From the NCBI GenBank assembly GCA_011800805.1, contig MPNW01000016.1, positions 173,674 through 237,673 on the forward strand: a stretch of 64,000 nucleotides of DNA, given 5' to 3'. Below, one piece after another: positions 22,742-36,925 of the stretch. The DNA is from Hirudo medicinalis. Taxonomy: Eukaryota; Annelida; Clitellata; Hirudinida; Hirudinidae. Under the pieces are notes generated by a model that ran no database searches, was not told where the DNA came from, and saw only the letters and a program-made list of their open reading frames with translations. The translations under genes were made by a program, and so were the position numbers. Positions within the stretch are counted from its first letter, which is position 1; every line of letters begins with the position of its first letter.

Positions 22742-23871
22742 AGACAATTGATTTACAATTTGTGGACTTTTGAGATCAAAAGTTGGTGCTAATGGAAATT
22801 TTAATTATTGGAACGATCCTTTAATTCGCTTATGCAATTGCTAACCGTGTAACTCTATGCTAAACCCGTAATTTTATAACTGATTGGCATACAAGACTTT
22901 AAAGTAAAATATGTTATAACAATATTTTTTATTTGTTTTTGGTGCCGATACAGGCGCGTAAAACTTGTTTGCAATAAAGTTTGCAATTTGAAAATGTCAG
23001 CAATATGCGCCTTTTGCTTTGTGCTCTCGAGCAGCGGAGCAGGATTTTAAGATCGGTCGAGGTAGGGGGCCAATTTGTTTTTATGTATTATTATTTATGA
23101 ATTACACGGATTTAGGAAAATATCAATGGACAAACTGACAGGGTAGGGGAGGGGCAAGTGCCCATGTTTTCGATATTAATTATTTAATTATTTAAAGCAT
23201 TTTTTAACACACGCGAAGCAGTCTTACCAGTTAACATTTTGCATTCCATTTGAGATTGCCTGTCGAAACTATTTAAACATTTTTTGCTTCGAATATATTG
23301 AAAAAATCGCATGAAAAACTACCTATGATGCCACAAACCAACACTACCAACATCAATCACACACAATGTGACATTTATGGGGTGTTTTTATAATGAATTT
23401 TGGGAGACACGTTCTTGGCAAACTTTCCAAATGGTTTAACGATTTTTACGAATAAAAAACAATATTTAGAGGAAATGTGAAAATCATTGTTAATTTTATG
23501 TAACTAAAAATTGCATTTGTTGTTACATGTTTACAGCGGAAACATACGGAAGCATATGGTCTGCAATGTGTGGCCTGTTGGTAGTGTGCGAAATAAGGTA
23601 TAACCCCTAGCAGTCTAGTCCTAATCATTATTAGAAATTATAACAATTATTGCTATGATAGAAACCGATTTAAATAATTAAGAATTAAATTAATTCGCTT
23701 AATTAACCATACGTATGAGTAAAGCTGCTCGTTATTATATTATCTAAATCGAAACAATTGTTAGTAAATTGTTACTTCAACAAATCATAAATAATATTTC
23801 TTGCAGGAAGCAAAGAAACAATAAACAGTTAATTGTTTGAAGGTAATATTTATATTAAAAGCGTTTAAACA
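22742..23871. other. intergenic, no gene recognised
   Basis: Spacer between the only adjacent recognised genes lying on the same strand. It holds the 3' UTR of the PTB-like gene and the promoter of the SLC17 gene. No coding frame is supported. Confidence 0.45.
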
Positions 23872-26800
23872 ATGACAGTGGAAAGCTCACCCACCGAGAA
23901 GACTGCTATAAATAATTCATTCGAAAGACTATCAAATGACGAAAAACTTCCATCAAAATGTACTTTCCCCAAGCGATATGTTTTAGCTTTATTGGGGTTT
24001 CTTGGATTTTGTAAGTTGTTAAGCTTTCTTCTGTACTTGTTTATATGTCCTGTTTGACAATGATGTGACATCCCAGGCAATGTGTATTGCATGAGGACTA
24101 ATCTCAGTGTTGCCATTGTTGCCATGGTAAACAACAGGACAGAAATGATAAATGGGACCGAAGTTGTGGTTAGGTTGAGACTGGCTATTGAATTTCAACT
24201 ATTATAAGTGTTACTGAATAATTAAGAAAGTCAATGGCATGGATTAACAGAATTGAGATTTATGACTGATTAAAATTTAATACTGTTATTAATCCATGTA
24301 AACCCCTAAAATAGACATTAATTATAAGGTAATTAGAAGAAGTGTTTTTCTATTATGTTTAATATTTATAAAGTGTGTTTACATGAATAAGATGTTGTTT
24401 AATGCATGAGTAAGTGCTGTAATTGGTCATCGTAATTGTGCATCTCATTTGATTATTATGCAGATGGTCGATTTTGATTGGTCACCTCAGTTGCAGGGAC
24501 TACTTCTTGCTTCATTTTTTTGGGGATATTTCTTAACCCAGTTACCAGGAGGTATGTATGTAAATGTATATAAATGTATGTAAATGTATTTAAATTTGGG
24601 ATGAAATTTAAACTACTATTTGTTATCATTATACAAGTTTTCCAAAATGTGGTGTGGTAAGATGTTTGTCACAAAATACTATCACCAATAATTTGTCTAC
24701 AAAATAAAGTTATCTAAGCCATTTTCATTGTAAGATGGAGATTAAAAATGTTAATTCTTTATCATGAGTTTGGGCACGTTAAAGGATTTCTGGCGTCGAG
24801 ATTTGGAGGAAGAATACTTTACGGATGTGGAGTTTTATTGACTGGCATCTTGACGCTTCTCACTCCTCCTGCGTCACATCTTGGAATTGGTGTGCTGATT
24901 GCCGTTCGATTTTGTGAGGGTTTGTTCGAGGCAAGTTTGGAATAATTAATGGAATGTTAGTGTTCTTTAGCCACATTTTAAGGACTTGAAAGCAATTTCT
25001 TTGCAGGGAGTGACATATCCAGCAATGCACACACTCTGGAGCAAGTGGGCTCCTCCTCTTGAATGTAGCAAATTAACTAGCATTTCTATAAGTGGTGAGA
25101 CTAAATACCAGTAATGGCAATATCAATATCTTACCACTAATGAAGTTATCATCAACAGTCATATTGGTTTAATTAATTAATTAATTAGTTGGAACAAATT
25201 ATCATTTTTCTTTTGAGGTTCTTACTTTGGAATGATGCTCTCACTGCCACTCTCTGGCTTCCTTGCCCATTACATAGGATGGCCAGCCATCTTCTACTTC
25301 TTTGGTAGTTGCTTTAATTACCTGAAATAAATGTTTAATAACAATTAAATATTGATTTATTTCCTTAAGACTTTCCTTAATTTCCTTAAAAATATTTGTC
25401 ACTATCTCATCTGATTGTTGGTTTTGTGTGTTTGACTTAGGATCACTTGCTTTGGTTTGGTTTGTTTTTTGGATTTGGTTCACCTCTGAATGTCCGGAAG
25501 ATCATAAAACAATTTCTAGTGAAGAACTTTCCTATTTGAACTGCACCATTGGATTGTCTTACATGCAGTACCAGGTGCCATTGATATTTGCTAATGGCAA
25601 CTTTTTGATATTGGCACTATGTGTAAGCATGTTTATATTGCATTCATACATTTTGCTTCTATACTCATAAGAAATCAATCCCATGGAGAAACCTTTTGAC
25701 ATCGCTGCCACTTTATGCCATTGCGATGAGTCATTTTGCAGAGAATTGGGGCTTTTACACCATGATGACGGAACTCCCAACATTCCTCCATGACATGACG
25801 GATAATGATTTATCGGAGGTTAATATCTTGAACAGACTTTACTTATGAATCGACAGTCATTGATCTTACAACCAATAATCTTGACATAAGTTAAGAATTT
25901 AATTCTTGAACGATCAGCTAACAACAAAATTACTTAACATTAACACCATCAGCATGCCAAAGCACATTTTACTTTGTTTTTTATTTTACTATTCTTCTCA
26001 ATGTCTACTTTATTAGACATCACGATGAAGCTTATTTTTTAGAAGGGCGATGCAGCCCTTGCCAGTACATTAGATAATTTCTTGTAATTTTTTTTAGAAT
26101 AATGAGTTAAGTAAATTTCTGATTGTACAGATTGGAATGTTATCTGCAATTCCCTATTTCTTCATGAGCGTCACCATAGTAAGCGGAGGACAAATTGCGG
26201 ACTTCTTGAGATCCCGCAACATTCTCTCCACTGTTGCTGTGAGGAAGATTTTTACCTGCTCCGGTGAGTTTTCTATGCGAGGTTTATTTGCAACCTAATA
26301 CAATTTTCAATAAAGCATCCTATTTAAATGCTTAATAATTGGATTAACATAATGTTCATATATTGAACATCCTTTAATAAATTACCTTGTTATTTTTCAA
26401 GCATTTCTGTGCCAGTTCATATTAATGATTGTCATTGCATATGTCATGACACCAGTTGTAGTCATGGTATGTCTGACAATTTCTATTGGCATTGGTGGTT
26501 TTGCTTGGTCAGGGTTCAATGCCAACATGCTGGACATAGCCCCTCAAGTACATTTTAGTCTTTTCACTAGGAGATTTCTAACATTCTTACATCATTCAGA
26601 TGAAGAAAGTCAGCATTATTTAGTCAGATAAAGACAAATATAAACAAACGCCATTGCAGTACGCAGGTCTGGTGATGGGTATCTCTAATACACTGGCCAG
26701 CATACCTGGAATCGTTGCCCCAATAGTAGCTGGCCAAATAGTTCAGAACAAAGTAGGTAACATCTAACGTTGGATTTTTTTAAATAATGTAATTACACTT

Positions 26801-27004
26801 GCTTTAAATTTACAGTCACCAGATGAATGGAAAATCGTGTTCTATGTGGTGGCTGCAATATATTGCATCGGGGCCGTATTTTATGGAATTTTTGCATCAG
26901 GAAAGCTGCAACACTGGGCACAAATGAAAGAAACTGAAGTCTCTGAAAGTGCATCAACTGCCTCAGAGCTGGATCAGGAGCAGAGGACTGACAAGAGGAA
27001 ATAA
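23872..27004 (+). CDS. SLC17 family (sialin/vesicular-type) anion transporter
   Basis: Twelve exons: 23872-24010, 24077-24168, 24464-24551, 24785-24930, 25007-25094, 25218-25304, 25441-25574, 25672-25818, 26131-26263, 26402-26547, 26660-26752, 26816-27004. They sum to 494 codons with stop, the usual SLC17 length. Major-facilitator landmarks: [19 protein letters not shown] in helix 1, a luminal loop with likely N-glycosylation sites (NRT, NGT), [105 protein letters not shown] and [20 protein letters not shown]. The family moves sialic acid, glutamate, phosphate or urate. SLC17A5-like is my best guess, but the substrate cannot be read from the sequence. The intron after 24930 uses a GC donor. 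Confidence 0.94.
24931..25006 (+). other. GC-AG intron of the SLC17 gene
   Basis: The exon must end ...CTGTTCGAG to give FE, then GVTYPAMH; the intron starts GCAAGT and ends TTTGCAG. AG|GCAAGT is the textbook non-canonical GC donor. No in-frame GT alternative preserves the conserved FEGVTYP motif. Confidence 0.85.
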
Positions 27005-27381
27005 GAAATTCTTTGCTGTTCCTCCTCATGCATTCCATTCTGCAGTATTATCTAAAGTCAGGTTAAAGTCATTTGGGCGATGATACTAGTCATATTTAAT
27101 TATTTATCTATCTCATATATTTCAACTTTTGTATCTTTGTGAATCCTCGTCGTTGTTAGGAATTGTCAAAGTTCAGCTTGCTCACACTTCATAAATTATG
27201 AAAGTTGAGACAGTTTTATTGAATATTTTCATGCAAAATATTTTTGATAATTGAGATGTGGGTTGATTTGCTAGTCACTTGGAAAAAACATTCTTGATGC
27301 AGGATCGCTGACTCTTGACAGATTTTTCAACTATTAAACAATTTTTAAAACATAATAAAATTGGTTTGACCAATGTATAAT

Positions 27382-30300
27382 TCAACACAAACTTTCCAAA
27401 GCAAGATAAGTTTCAAGGTAATACATCTGAGCAAAAACAGGCCTCTTATGCAAGGTTAAACTCTGCAAAAAACATATAAAAATGATTAGTTAACAGTCTT
27501 ACTATGGAATATTGGGTTTTCAATATCAACCTGATCAAGCAGTGATTTTGCTTTTGGATAGTCACCCTTGAGTGTCCACAGAACAGCACAGTTATATAAC
27601 TTGATTGCCCTCGCTTGGTCGATGTTGTAAGGATACCAGCCTTGAGATGACAGATCTTTAAAGAATAGAATTAATCACTTGTGGATGGAAACAACACCAA
27701 ACATTATCTTTACTACTTTGCAATTCAGATGATTTGCCCTCCCCATCATTATCGGTTTCACCTGAACAAAAGTTATTAAACATAGTAAAGGTGCTTCTTT
27801 GTCCATTGACTGATAATCAACATACTCTGAGATCCCTCTGACTTCTCTCCACCGAACATCTTTGGATCGACACTTTCTTCTGGAGACAACAAACCAAGTC
27901 CTTCGGCGATCTTGTCGACGGCAGCTAATGCTTCAGCTTTATACATCTGGCCGAGATACCTTGACATCATGAAAACCATATCTAACATGTCCGTGAATGC
28001 TGTAGGTGAATTCATTTCCATAATTTACCTCTGCACTCCTGAAAGGTCATGGAGTTGTAGAAGCGAATCAACAGCATTCAGAGCAACTATGAAATTCTTG
28101 AGACAAAGTGCCACGTAAGACTTCATCAACAGAATGGAACGTCTACAATGGTAACAGTTAAACGAAAATGCTGTGTTCAAACATAATAATTATGATTATT
28201 GCCGACATAACCAATATCAGAATCAGAAAAAAATAACAATTACAAACAAACACCTTAGGTTATTAACTTCGTCTTCCTTGATTGGGTTCGATGGAGCTGC
28301 GGAGACGAACAAAGCTGTACGTGTAGGGCTAAAAACAATTAAAGATTTGTTACAAACAATCATATTGAGGTGCCAAAGGGATGTAACCTGGTATCCTGGC
28401 TTTCATCCATGCTCTCAACTTGTGTCGACTCACTCATGTTGTTGAGACAATTGAGAGCATTATCAAGGCAGAGAGAGGCAAATTCTAATGTCGGAACCGG
28501 GATGGCACCAGAGTCGCTTGCACTTTTAAAAGCAACATTTAAAGAATGACTTCAGTGTCATCATTACAGGCACCATAAGACATGTCTCTATGACTCACTT
28601 AATTCTGTGACATCGAACGCCAGAACCCAAGACTGCTTTTCGGTGAACGGAAGTGCCAACAAACTGAGGCCCTCTTTTCTTGGCATTGTCATCCTCCTCA
28701 TTCCTCTGCTTATAAAATTACAATTCCACTCAGTGAAGTTGTGCATGGGGTTTAAACAAACCGTGTTTGTTATAAAATTAAAACAAACCAAAATGTCAAC
28801 CTGTTTGTAAACTTGAGTGCAGCATTCAGCCAACCTTAGCCACAATCTGGGATTGAATGGGTAAGCCTGTACTACATTAAGCAGGCAATCGAATGCCAGA
28901 TGGGGCTGATTGCAGTAGAGGAGGGTGACTCCTATGTTGTACAACAGCTCAAAGTGTTTTTTGCTGCTTAGAATCTCAAGGGAATGTCCAGTTAGGGACC
29001 CTTTCATAGATTCTACAAATGAGAAAATTGTAATGCAGCAGCGCATGTGTCAAATGGCAAGTTGAGTTTGTCCTTCAATAGATGGCAAGCAAAAATACAA
29101 ACAGTTCTTAAACTTCATCTTCACTTTAAATAAATTCATGTAGCAATCATCTATGTTACCTGAAGGTTTCCAGATGCAGGTACCTTCCTCAAGAGCTTTG
29201 ACAAAATGCAAGTGAGCGAGGTTGAACTTGTGCAGCTTAAAATAGTTGACACCAATGTTGTTGTAGCAAATAGCATTCAAATGCTTGGTCTTTTTCCATG
29301 AACTTAGACATGAGTTCAGTAAATTGATTGATTTCTTGTGATTTTGTTTCAACAGCTCGAAACTGGCCTTCAACATTTGAGTGGAGGATGTCTGAAGCGT
29401 CATTCAACAGTTAACGGTAATGACCATGCTAAGAACACTTGCTAATAGAATGGTCAAAGAATATGCAAATGCAAAATTAAGGATTAAGGACAACCCCACA
29501 TTTTGGTTTAAGAGTTTGACTTCCTTTTTAGCTTGTTCAATGTTGTTCGTCATTATGTGGCATCTGAGTCTTTGCTGTAATTTAACAAATAGTTTTTAAC
29601 ATTTTAAATAATAAAAAAAACAACCATATTTAAAATCTAAAATTGCATTTGAGAAAAGATATGGAAAGACATTACTTGTGCCAGGATTGGGCCATATTTT
29701 TCAGGCATTGATTCAGGACAGCTGGCAACACCAGCACACAACTTTGACTGTAGGTCATCAAATGTATCTGCCAAACTCAGAGCTTTATATGGCTGAACAA
29801 CAAAAAATTTAAACAATTTTATAAAGAGAAATGTGTTATCACATATCCATAATATTAAAATGTAGCAGCAAATACTATAACTTGTAAGTAGGAAACAATA
29901 ATCGGTCCATTAATGATGAGAAACGTGTTTGAACATTTGATGGATAATAGTAATAATTTAATTGATTATAAATTATGATAATTGTAATTTTATTTCAAGG
30001 AACATTCCTTCCTTGACATTGAATTGAAATATGGAATCATGCAGGTGAGAATTCAATTTGCTGAGGAAATTAAAAATTGTTATGATGATGATGATGACGA
30101 CGACGATGATGGTGATGATGTTAATGATGATTATGATGACGAAGATTCATTATTTATAAAAGAATTCAAAAAGCAAAATGGTAAATAGAAATTGGATGTC
30201 ACTAAAACGACAAAGAAACAGACCAGAGGTAATCTATCACAAAAACTGCCAAAGAATTACCATTTGCTTCAGTTTCAACAGAGATCCATTTGGAACATTT

Positions 30301-31516
30301 TTATTTTTAAATTTTATTGAGTAAATCATTTACATTTACATCATATATATGATAAGGGTTGGTCTTAAGGAAGCGAGCATTTCTGATGCCCAACTGACCA
30401 TGGAAACCCAAAGTAATCACAATTCAAACATTATCAGCAACATACAGATTTTGAGCAAAAGCTTCTGGCAGACTTTTGAACCAAGGAAGAATTAGTGCGG
30501 CACAAAAAGAGAAACAACAAACTCAAAATAAAAACTGCACCTGATAAGTTGATATATAGAGATCTATCAGCAAAGAGAAAACTTTTCCAAACAAGTTCTC
30601 ATCTTCAAATTTAAATTTTTTTTTTAAACATTTTAATGTAACAAATAAATGTTGTACTAATCATCCAATAACCCAAATTATCCTTAGAAATCCATAGCTT
30701 TTCAAGTATGGCTACAGCAGAAGAGAGTTGCTTTGTATAATAATGTACAACTGCACAATTGTAGTGGATGTAATAGTATTCATCATCCTCCATAGTGTTC
30801 AAAGAATCTTCTGAAATCACCTAAGATGCAATAAATTTTATAAGAACCACATCCAATAATTTTAGAAAGTTATAAATATATAAGTTATAAATAGATTTAG
30901 GCATACATTATTTAGAGGACATGCTCAATTCACTGTTTTTGACAAATTTTTTGCAGTTAAAATGTAGCTTGCTTCAAATGGAAGCACAAATAAAAGCTTA
31001 TTTACTGGAATCAATGAATAAATGAGAAGTATAAAATTGGAATGTCAAGCTTGCTTATATAATTATGCTCCAATATTGGAAAATTAATAATACTAATGAA
31101 AACCCACATTACTGGGGCGTAATTCTTGGAGTGTCGCTTTGAACTGCTCGGTCTTTGTCAGACCCGAGTGGTAATATTCGGCAACGGCATGATTGGATAA
31201 TAGCTTAATGTCAAAACTTCTCGCAGTTTTCAGTTTACTTAAAGCCACCAAACACAATTCATAATTGCATTTGCTAAATTCATTTGAGGCCTGAGATGCA
31301 TAACTCAATTCTTGGTCATTTAAAGATGGGATAGTTACTGCTCCAGGAGAAGCAGTTCCCACTTTTTCGTCTGCTTGCTGCAACGTAAATCCAAATATAT
31401 TTAAGCATCTCCATGAATATTATTGATTTTAATAAAATGCTTTATATACGCAACAGGAGAAACTACAATATAACAACTATATAATAAGTCATCAAATCGC
31501 CGAAACCAACCGCCAT
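27382..31516 (-). CDS. CNOT10: CCR4-NOT complex subunit 10 (TPR protein)
   Basis: Many small exons on the minus strand. Principal segments, approximate: 31113-31382, ~30666-30820, ~30544-30601, ~29680-29793, ~29440-29570, 29070-29403, ~28830-29020, ~28600-28700, 28388-28510, 28258-28330, 28035-28141, 27826-28005, 27715-27764, 27532-27657, 27382-27463. Conserved landmarks: IKLLSNHAVAEYYHSG, YNCAVVHYYTKQLSSAVAIL, CYNNIGVNYFKLHKFNLAHL, HFELLYNIGVTLLYCNQPHL, NPRLWLRLAECC, IPVPTLEFASLCLDNALNCL, YKAEALAAVDKIAEGLGL and IKLYNCAVLWTLKGDYPKAK. CNOT10 binds CNOT11 and the CNOT1 N-terminus in the deadenylase complex. The start exon is uncertain; a two-codon exon (ATG GCG) at 31511-31516 with a GTTGGT donor would give MAQADEKVG. 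Stop at 27382-27384. Convergent with SLC17. Confidence 0.9.
30082..30145. repeat. GAT/GAC-rich microsatellite in a CNOT10 intron
   Basis: Imperfect GATGATGATGACGACGACGATGATGGTGATGATG run within the ~750-bp intron between two TPR exons. It would encode polyaspartate on the plus strand, but no plus-strand gene is supported here. Confidence 0.85.
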
Positions 31517-32320
31517 AGATCAATATTTTAGAAGTGAAAACAAAATTTTCTAATATAAACATAGAAATTCGACATCATTTAAGGCTATTTTAAAAATATA
31601 TCAAACTTTAACATTAACACAGTAGTTAAGGTTTGACCATCATATGATATATTTATAAAGTAACGTTTTTACCCGTAAATTAAACGTATTTGTAAAGTGA
31701 AAATGTAATAATAAAAATTTATATGAAATTGTAAATACTATTTAATATTTTAGTAAGTTATTTTGGTAAGTTCTCAGTAGCAATTTAAAAAAAGTAAACA
31801 ATTAGAGATAATGCAAGATAATGTTATATTTGCCATAAATTTTAAACATCCTAAATTCTTATAATTAGAAATCTTAATTTGAAATTTATATAATTTTTGT
31901 CTCGATTGTTATGATTACATTACTATTCACACTTTTACTCTTTATGGTGTATATTTTCCAAGCTGATAATTTGCTTGTGTTGGTGTTATATTGTGTTTTA
32001 TTAAATGATGTTGGTGTTGCGTATTGATATGTTACAAATAAACATTTGACAATGTGCTTAATTAAGGAACCAAGGTCTGCAACTAAGCGCTTGGTAAAGG
32101 GATTATTCATTAGGGAGGAACGGTGTGCACGCAGACTAAAATAATATGTCCTATATTTTTAGGAGTTTTGGTTATTGGGATATTTTCATAGTTTTTTTTT
32201 TAGTGTGGTGAATTGCGTATTTTAATATTTCTTCGTTAAAAAATTTAAATTAGTTGTAGACGGTTGTAGACGCTAAGTGATTTGCTGGTATTTTTGTTCA
32301 CCAGAAGTTAACTTGAGTTG
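31517..32320. promoter_or_regulatory. CNOT10/CLIP4 divergent intergenic region
   Basis: About 800 bp of AT-rich sequence between divergent starts, presumed to carry both promoters. A 74-codon minus-strand frame (31886-32110) has no recognisable content and is not called. Confidence 0.4.
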
Positions 32321-35300
32321 ATGATCACTCAAGAGTTAGATCCGAAAGTAAAGCATAGGTGCAGCCCCAAAATTCACCCCCCTGTTGATCTCGGCATTTG
32401 TCCAGAATGTGAAATTAAGAGTGGTGGGCCTGTGTTTGATGTGGAATGCAAAAGCTGTGTGTCCTTTTTGGAATCGAATGCATCTCTTAGTGAGATGTTT
32501 GCCATCTTGCGGCAGTGGATGCCATCTATACAACAACACGTCTGGCGCATTATATGCAAGGTTAACTTTTGTAGCATTTGCCTTTGTTTACTTGTTGTTT
32601 ATCCAAATCATCTGAGGCTATATAAATTTAAAAGTAATTCTAAACAATTAATTGCTCAATTTTATGAATGCAGATGCTGGAATCAGACATTCATGTTGAT
32701 GACAGGGATGGGTTGACAGATATGACCATGTTGCACTATGCAGTAAAATCAGGTGCAAAGGGAATTGGTAGCATGAAAGAAGCCAGCAGGGTTGCTTCTC
32801 TGCTCATATCTAATGGGGCAGATCCTTACATTAGATGCAGGTGGACAAACATGGCAGCCATTCATTATGCAGCTTTTTTTGATGTATCAGAGGTGCTTGA
32901 GATTCTGCTTGATGCTACTAAAGATGTTGGTATGAGTTTTGTTTTTATTTCTAATTAGGAGGGAATAGATTCTTGGGGTAGAATAGACCTCAAATATTAA
33001 TAATTGTATTGAAGTTATTATGTTATTCATTCTCACTTTGATCATATGTATGAATGTATGGGAAATTATCAGTTAAATAAACCATTTAATATTGACATGT
33101 GACATCACAGATGTTATGTTAAATATGTTTTAATGTAAAACATTGGACAAAGTAGTTGTTGGGAAGATTGGTGCTTTTATTACAACTCTGATCATGTGGA
33201 CGTATTTTTTTATTTGTGTGAATTATTCATCTAACTCACTTTTTAGATGTTGACAGTCCATGTTCTGAGTTTGACCAGGGTACTCCCCTACACATATCAT
33301 GCAAAACATTGGCACTTGAATCTGTTAAAGTTTTACTTAAGCATGGAGCTGATGCCTCATTCAAGGACACAAATGGGTTCATTCCAATAGGTGAACAGAA
33401 AATCTTTCTTTCAATTTAGTGGACAATAATAAAAGTTTATGTCTGTTTTTGTCAGATGTACTACCTGATCCTGAATCATTTCATGATGATCCAGAAACTG
33501 CAAATACTATAGTTGCAATAAAAAGCCTCATTGTAGATTCATCCTTGTCGTCAAACATAACTGATACTCTCCCCATAGAGCAGATGCAAATTTCACATCT
33601 GTTAAAGACTATGGACTTGAAAATGGGTGATAAGGTCTTTGTTGCTGGTGTGAAGGTCGTTATTGTTATTATTACTACTACTATTATTATTATTAATAGT
33701 AGTGCTTCATTGTGTAATTAATGTGTGATCAACAGTCAGGTGCACTAAGGTATTGTGGACCAACATTGTTTGCAAATGGTCTCTGGGCAGGCATCGAATT
33801 AGATGAGGCTGTCGGAAAGAACGACGGATCCATCGACAACATTCAGTACTTCAAGTGCCCTTCTTCCCACGGTTGTCATTTCAATCTCTGCACATTTTAA
33901 ATTCTGAACTTTCACTTCCCTCTCCTTTTGTGAATAAGTTGTCTAGGTGAATATCATGTGAGTCATGCTGCTAGTTAGAATTTTAATACTGCATTTTACT
34001 AGCTTTGAGGCTGAGATATAAATAGCATCATAGTAGACATCATCATAACAACCCATAATTTACCAATTGGATTTAATCTTGTCTTCTAAAGTTATTTTTC
34101 AGATAGAAATAATTTTTTTTTAAATTTGTAATTTACAGGGATATTTGCTCCATTATCAAAAATCAGTAAGCACATAACAATGCATGCAGTACAGGAAAAT
34201 CATAAGCAACAAAATAGGGTGAACCTGACACATGTTACTGCTAAAGTCAACTCAGGTCTTGTGTTTTCCATTGATTAATAACATTACTATTATTTACTAC
34301 TATTTAAGTTAATTAACTTAAATAATTAAATTAATTAATTAATTAACAATAATTAATCAATTGATATCTCCTACGATGTGCTTTTTACATTCATTTGTTA
34401 TTGTGGCAGGTTTGAAACAAAGCAAGCAAGACTTAAGCTCTCTGGATGTCCAGCCTGCTCAACTTGATGATAGAGTGATGGTGTCAGGAAAAAGAGCTGG
34501 AGTGGTCAGATATATTGGCGAAACCAGATTTGCTCCAGGTGATTTAGAACTTGCCCACGACATGATTTTTGTATTATTTAATTTATTTATTGATAATATT
34601 ATATTTATTTATAAATTTGGTAAAATAATTTTTCGTGAATATCCTCTGATATTCCAATGATAAGATTACAAAGGAAGTTGTTCCCATGGGACATTAATAA
34701 TTCCTTTTGAACTTTCTAATGTATCTTTCATGTTTGTGATTTTTTGATGTTGTTACTGAAACAAAATGTAGAAAAATGGAGTTGGAGTTGAGAAAGAATA
34801 TTATCAATTACAACATATTGATAGCTAAAGAAATTATTTTTTGCAGTTTTACATTCACTTGTACAATTTTGGGTCATGGTTGTATGAGTTCATTGTCCAT
34901 TGCTTAGTAATGATAATCAGTCGCTATTAAAATACAGTATTATTATTACAGTTTCTCGAATTCACAAGTCAAATTGCTTCTTGAACTTGAAGCTAAAATG
35001 GCTTTGGAATATTATTTCAATATTTTAATACTTATGTCCTCTTAGGAATCTGGTATGGCATTGAACTTGACCAACCTTTCGGAAAGAACGATGGATCGGT
35101 TGATGGCTTTGAGTATTTCAGCTGTCCTGCAAACCATGGTGTGTTTGCCCCCCCATCCAGGATTCTAAGGTCAGAAGTTATTACATTTCTCTTTCCATGT
35201 GATGTGATGTGATGATCAAACCTTAAAATGCAGGATCTTTAAAGGTCAGATATTAAAGACAGATAAGACAATCTTGAGAAGAAGCAGCAAACAATATTCA

Positions 35301-36011
35301 AGTCGGTTTTTAATTAAATTGCTATTGCTTATAAAACGTTTCAGCACATCATCTTTTGTGTTCAGGCCAGACAGGCTTAGATAGAAATGCAAGACCTAAC
35401 CAAACAAGGTTTGAAAACTCTAGTAGTTATTCATCTAGTCAGCATTCATTTTACTTTGTCTTACTCACTTTTAAAAACTCAGCAGGACCAAAGTGATCAA
35501 CAGTACCAAAAGTTCTCTAACATCCCCAAAAACGGAACCCATGCTTGCCGAAGGGACTCATGTTTTCTGTAACGGTGAGATAGGTGAGACCTCATGCCTA
35601 TGTAACACAACTAGGCTTACAAAATTGAAGTTGCATTAAGTAATCACTCTGAATGGACCAATTCTTAAAAACTGTACTGAATAACCTATTATTTTGGGTT
35701 GCAACAAAGTCAGGTGTTATAGATTTATCCGACAATATCCAATAAAATAGGATGTTATCTTGTGATTAGCACTTCACTTCATTTACAGATTTGTATTCTT
35801 GTTTTAAGGTGTAGTGCTATACATGGGCCCTGTATCCTTTGCTGAAGGTGTTTGGCTGGGTGTGGAGCTAAGAACTCCAAAAGGGAGGCACGATGGTGCC
35901 ATTCATGGACAGAGATACTTTACCTGCAAATCTGGACATGGGCTTTTGGTTAGGCCCTCCAAAGTATATGTAAGAGGGATTAACGGCTCAAAGTTGATAG
36001 CCGCCAATTGA
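32321..36011 (+). CDS. CLIP4: CAP-Gly linker protein with ankyrin repeats and three CAP-Gly domains (CLIP4-like)
   Basis: ATG 32321. Exons: 32321-32560, 32674-32929, 33247-33390, 33456-33655, 33736-33871, 34139-34255, 34410-34538, 35046-35169, then several small linker exons in ~35210-35584, and a last exon ~35812-36011 (TGA 36009-36011). Ankyrin repeats: DMTMLHYAVKSG, NMAAIHYAAFFDVSEVLEIL and GTPLHISCKTLALESVKVLL. CAP-Gly 1: GALRYCGPTLFANGLWAGIE...GKNDGS. CAP-Gly 2: GVVRYIGETRFAPG, IWYGIELDQPFGKNDGSVDG. CAP-Gly 3: GVVLYMGPVSFAEGVWLGVE, HDGAIHGQRYF, HGLLVRP. GKNDGS loops, which bind EEY/F tails of tubulin and EB proteins, are intact in the first two; the third has GRHDGA. Three CAP-Gly domains favour CLIP4 over CLIP3 (two). 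The Ser-rich linker (FENSSSYSSSQHS) is typical. Convergent with CADPS. Confidence 0.92.
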
Positions 36012-36925
36012 CTCATCGAGTGAAAAAAAGAATTAACTTTGATTGACTGTGGTGTACGATATGGTTCCCACAGTGATTTTTGGCTAGCATCAAGCAGCAA
36101 ATCTCAGCTTGAATTATCGTGGAAATTACTGTTTGCAAAGCGTTCATTCACAAAAGACTTATCTTGTATTATGATTTTATGCGATTCCAAATGTTTGAAA
36201 TTGTGCTTGCGAATCATCACTGGCAAATGAAGTATTTATGTATTGCCTGAATAATGTCCTCATTTGATATCAGACTTACATTACTTGCAGAGGTAATCCT
36301 GTTATTTTGCGGAGGGATTGTGTGTGTGCAAATATTTTATACTTTGTTCCGGATTGCATGTTTTCATCCTGGCATAATTTCTTTGGAAATATTTTGGATT
36401 GATCTTAGCATTGCATGATTGTCATGAGATGTGTCAGCTGGCTTTAATGATGTTGATGTAAGAACCTATCTGTCCAGACTCCTAAGATCTGGAATCTAAG
36501 AATTAAGGCAAGCCTGAGTCAATCTGGAACATGACTTTAATTAGGTAGTAAAGCAGAACTCCAACAGTGAAATGTGTTTATAATGTTTCTGAAAACTTAT
36601 TCACTAACATTCCTTAGATAAATTAGGATCCAGGTTTGATAGAAGTCTCTCAGTGACAGAATTAGATGGCTGACTGGCTTTTGACAATTGAGTCAAGCCA
36701 ACACATCAGATAATGCTTTCCATCTGAAAATGTTTAGCAGCTTATGTTCAAAATGCAACATATAAAAGAAATTAATCCTTTGGCAAACTTCAATCCTTAT
36801 GGCAACTGTCTTGCATTCTTTACTCTTGAAAATCTCATCGTTTGATGGGTATGGTGAAAAAAGGGAGGAGATTTTCTAAAGAAAAATTCAATTCTAAAAA
36901 AATGTGGAGGTCACTTTAAATAAAT
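36012..36925. other. convergent intergenic region between CLIP4-like and CADPS
   Basis: Contains the facing 3' UTRs. I see no coding frame or structured repeat. Confidence 0.45.

Noticed and set aside
31886..32110. Minus-strand ORF upstream of CNOT10 as its first exon
   Set aside because: No similarity to a CNOT10 N-terminus and no donor in suitable phase was found.
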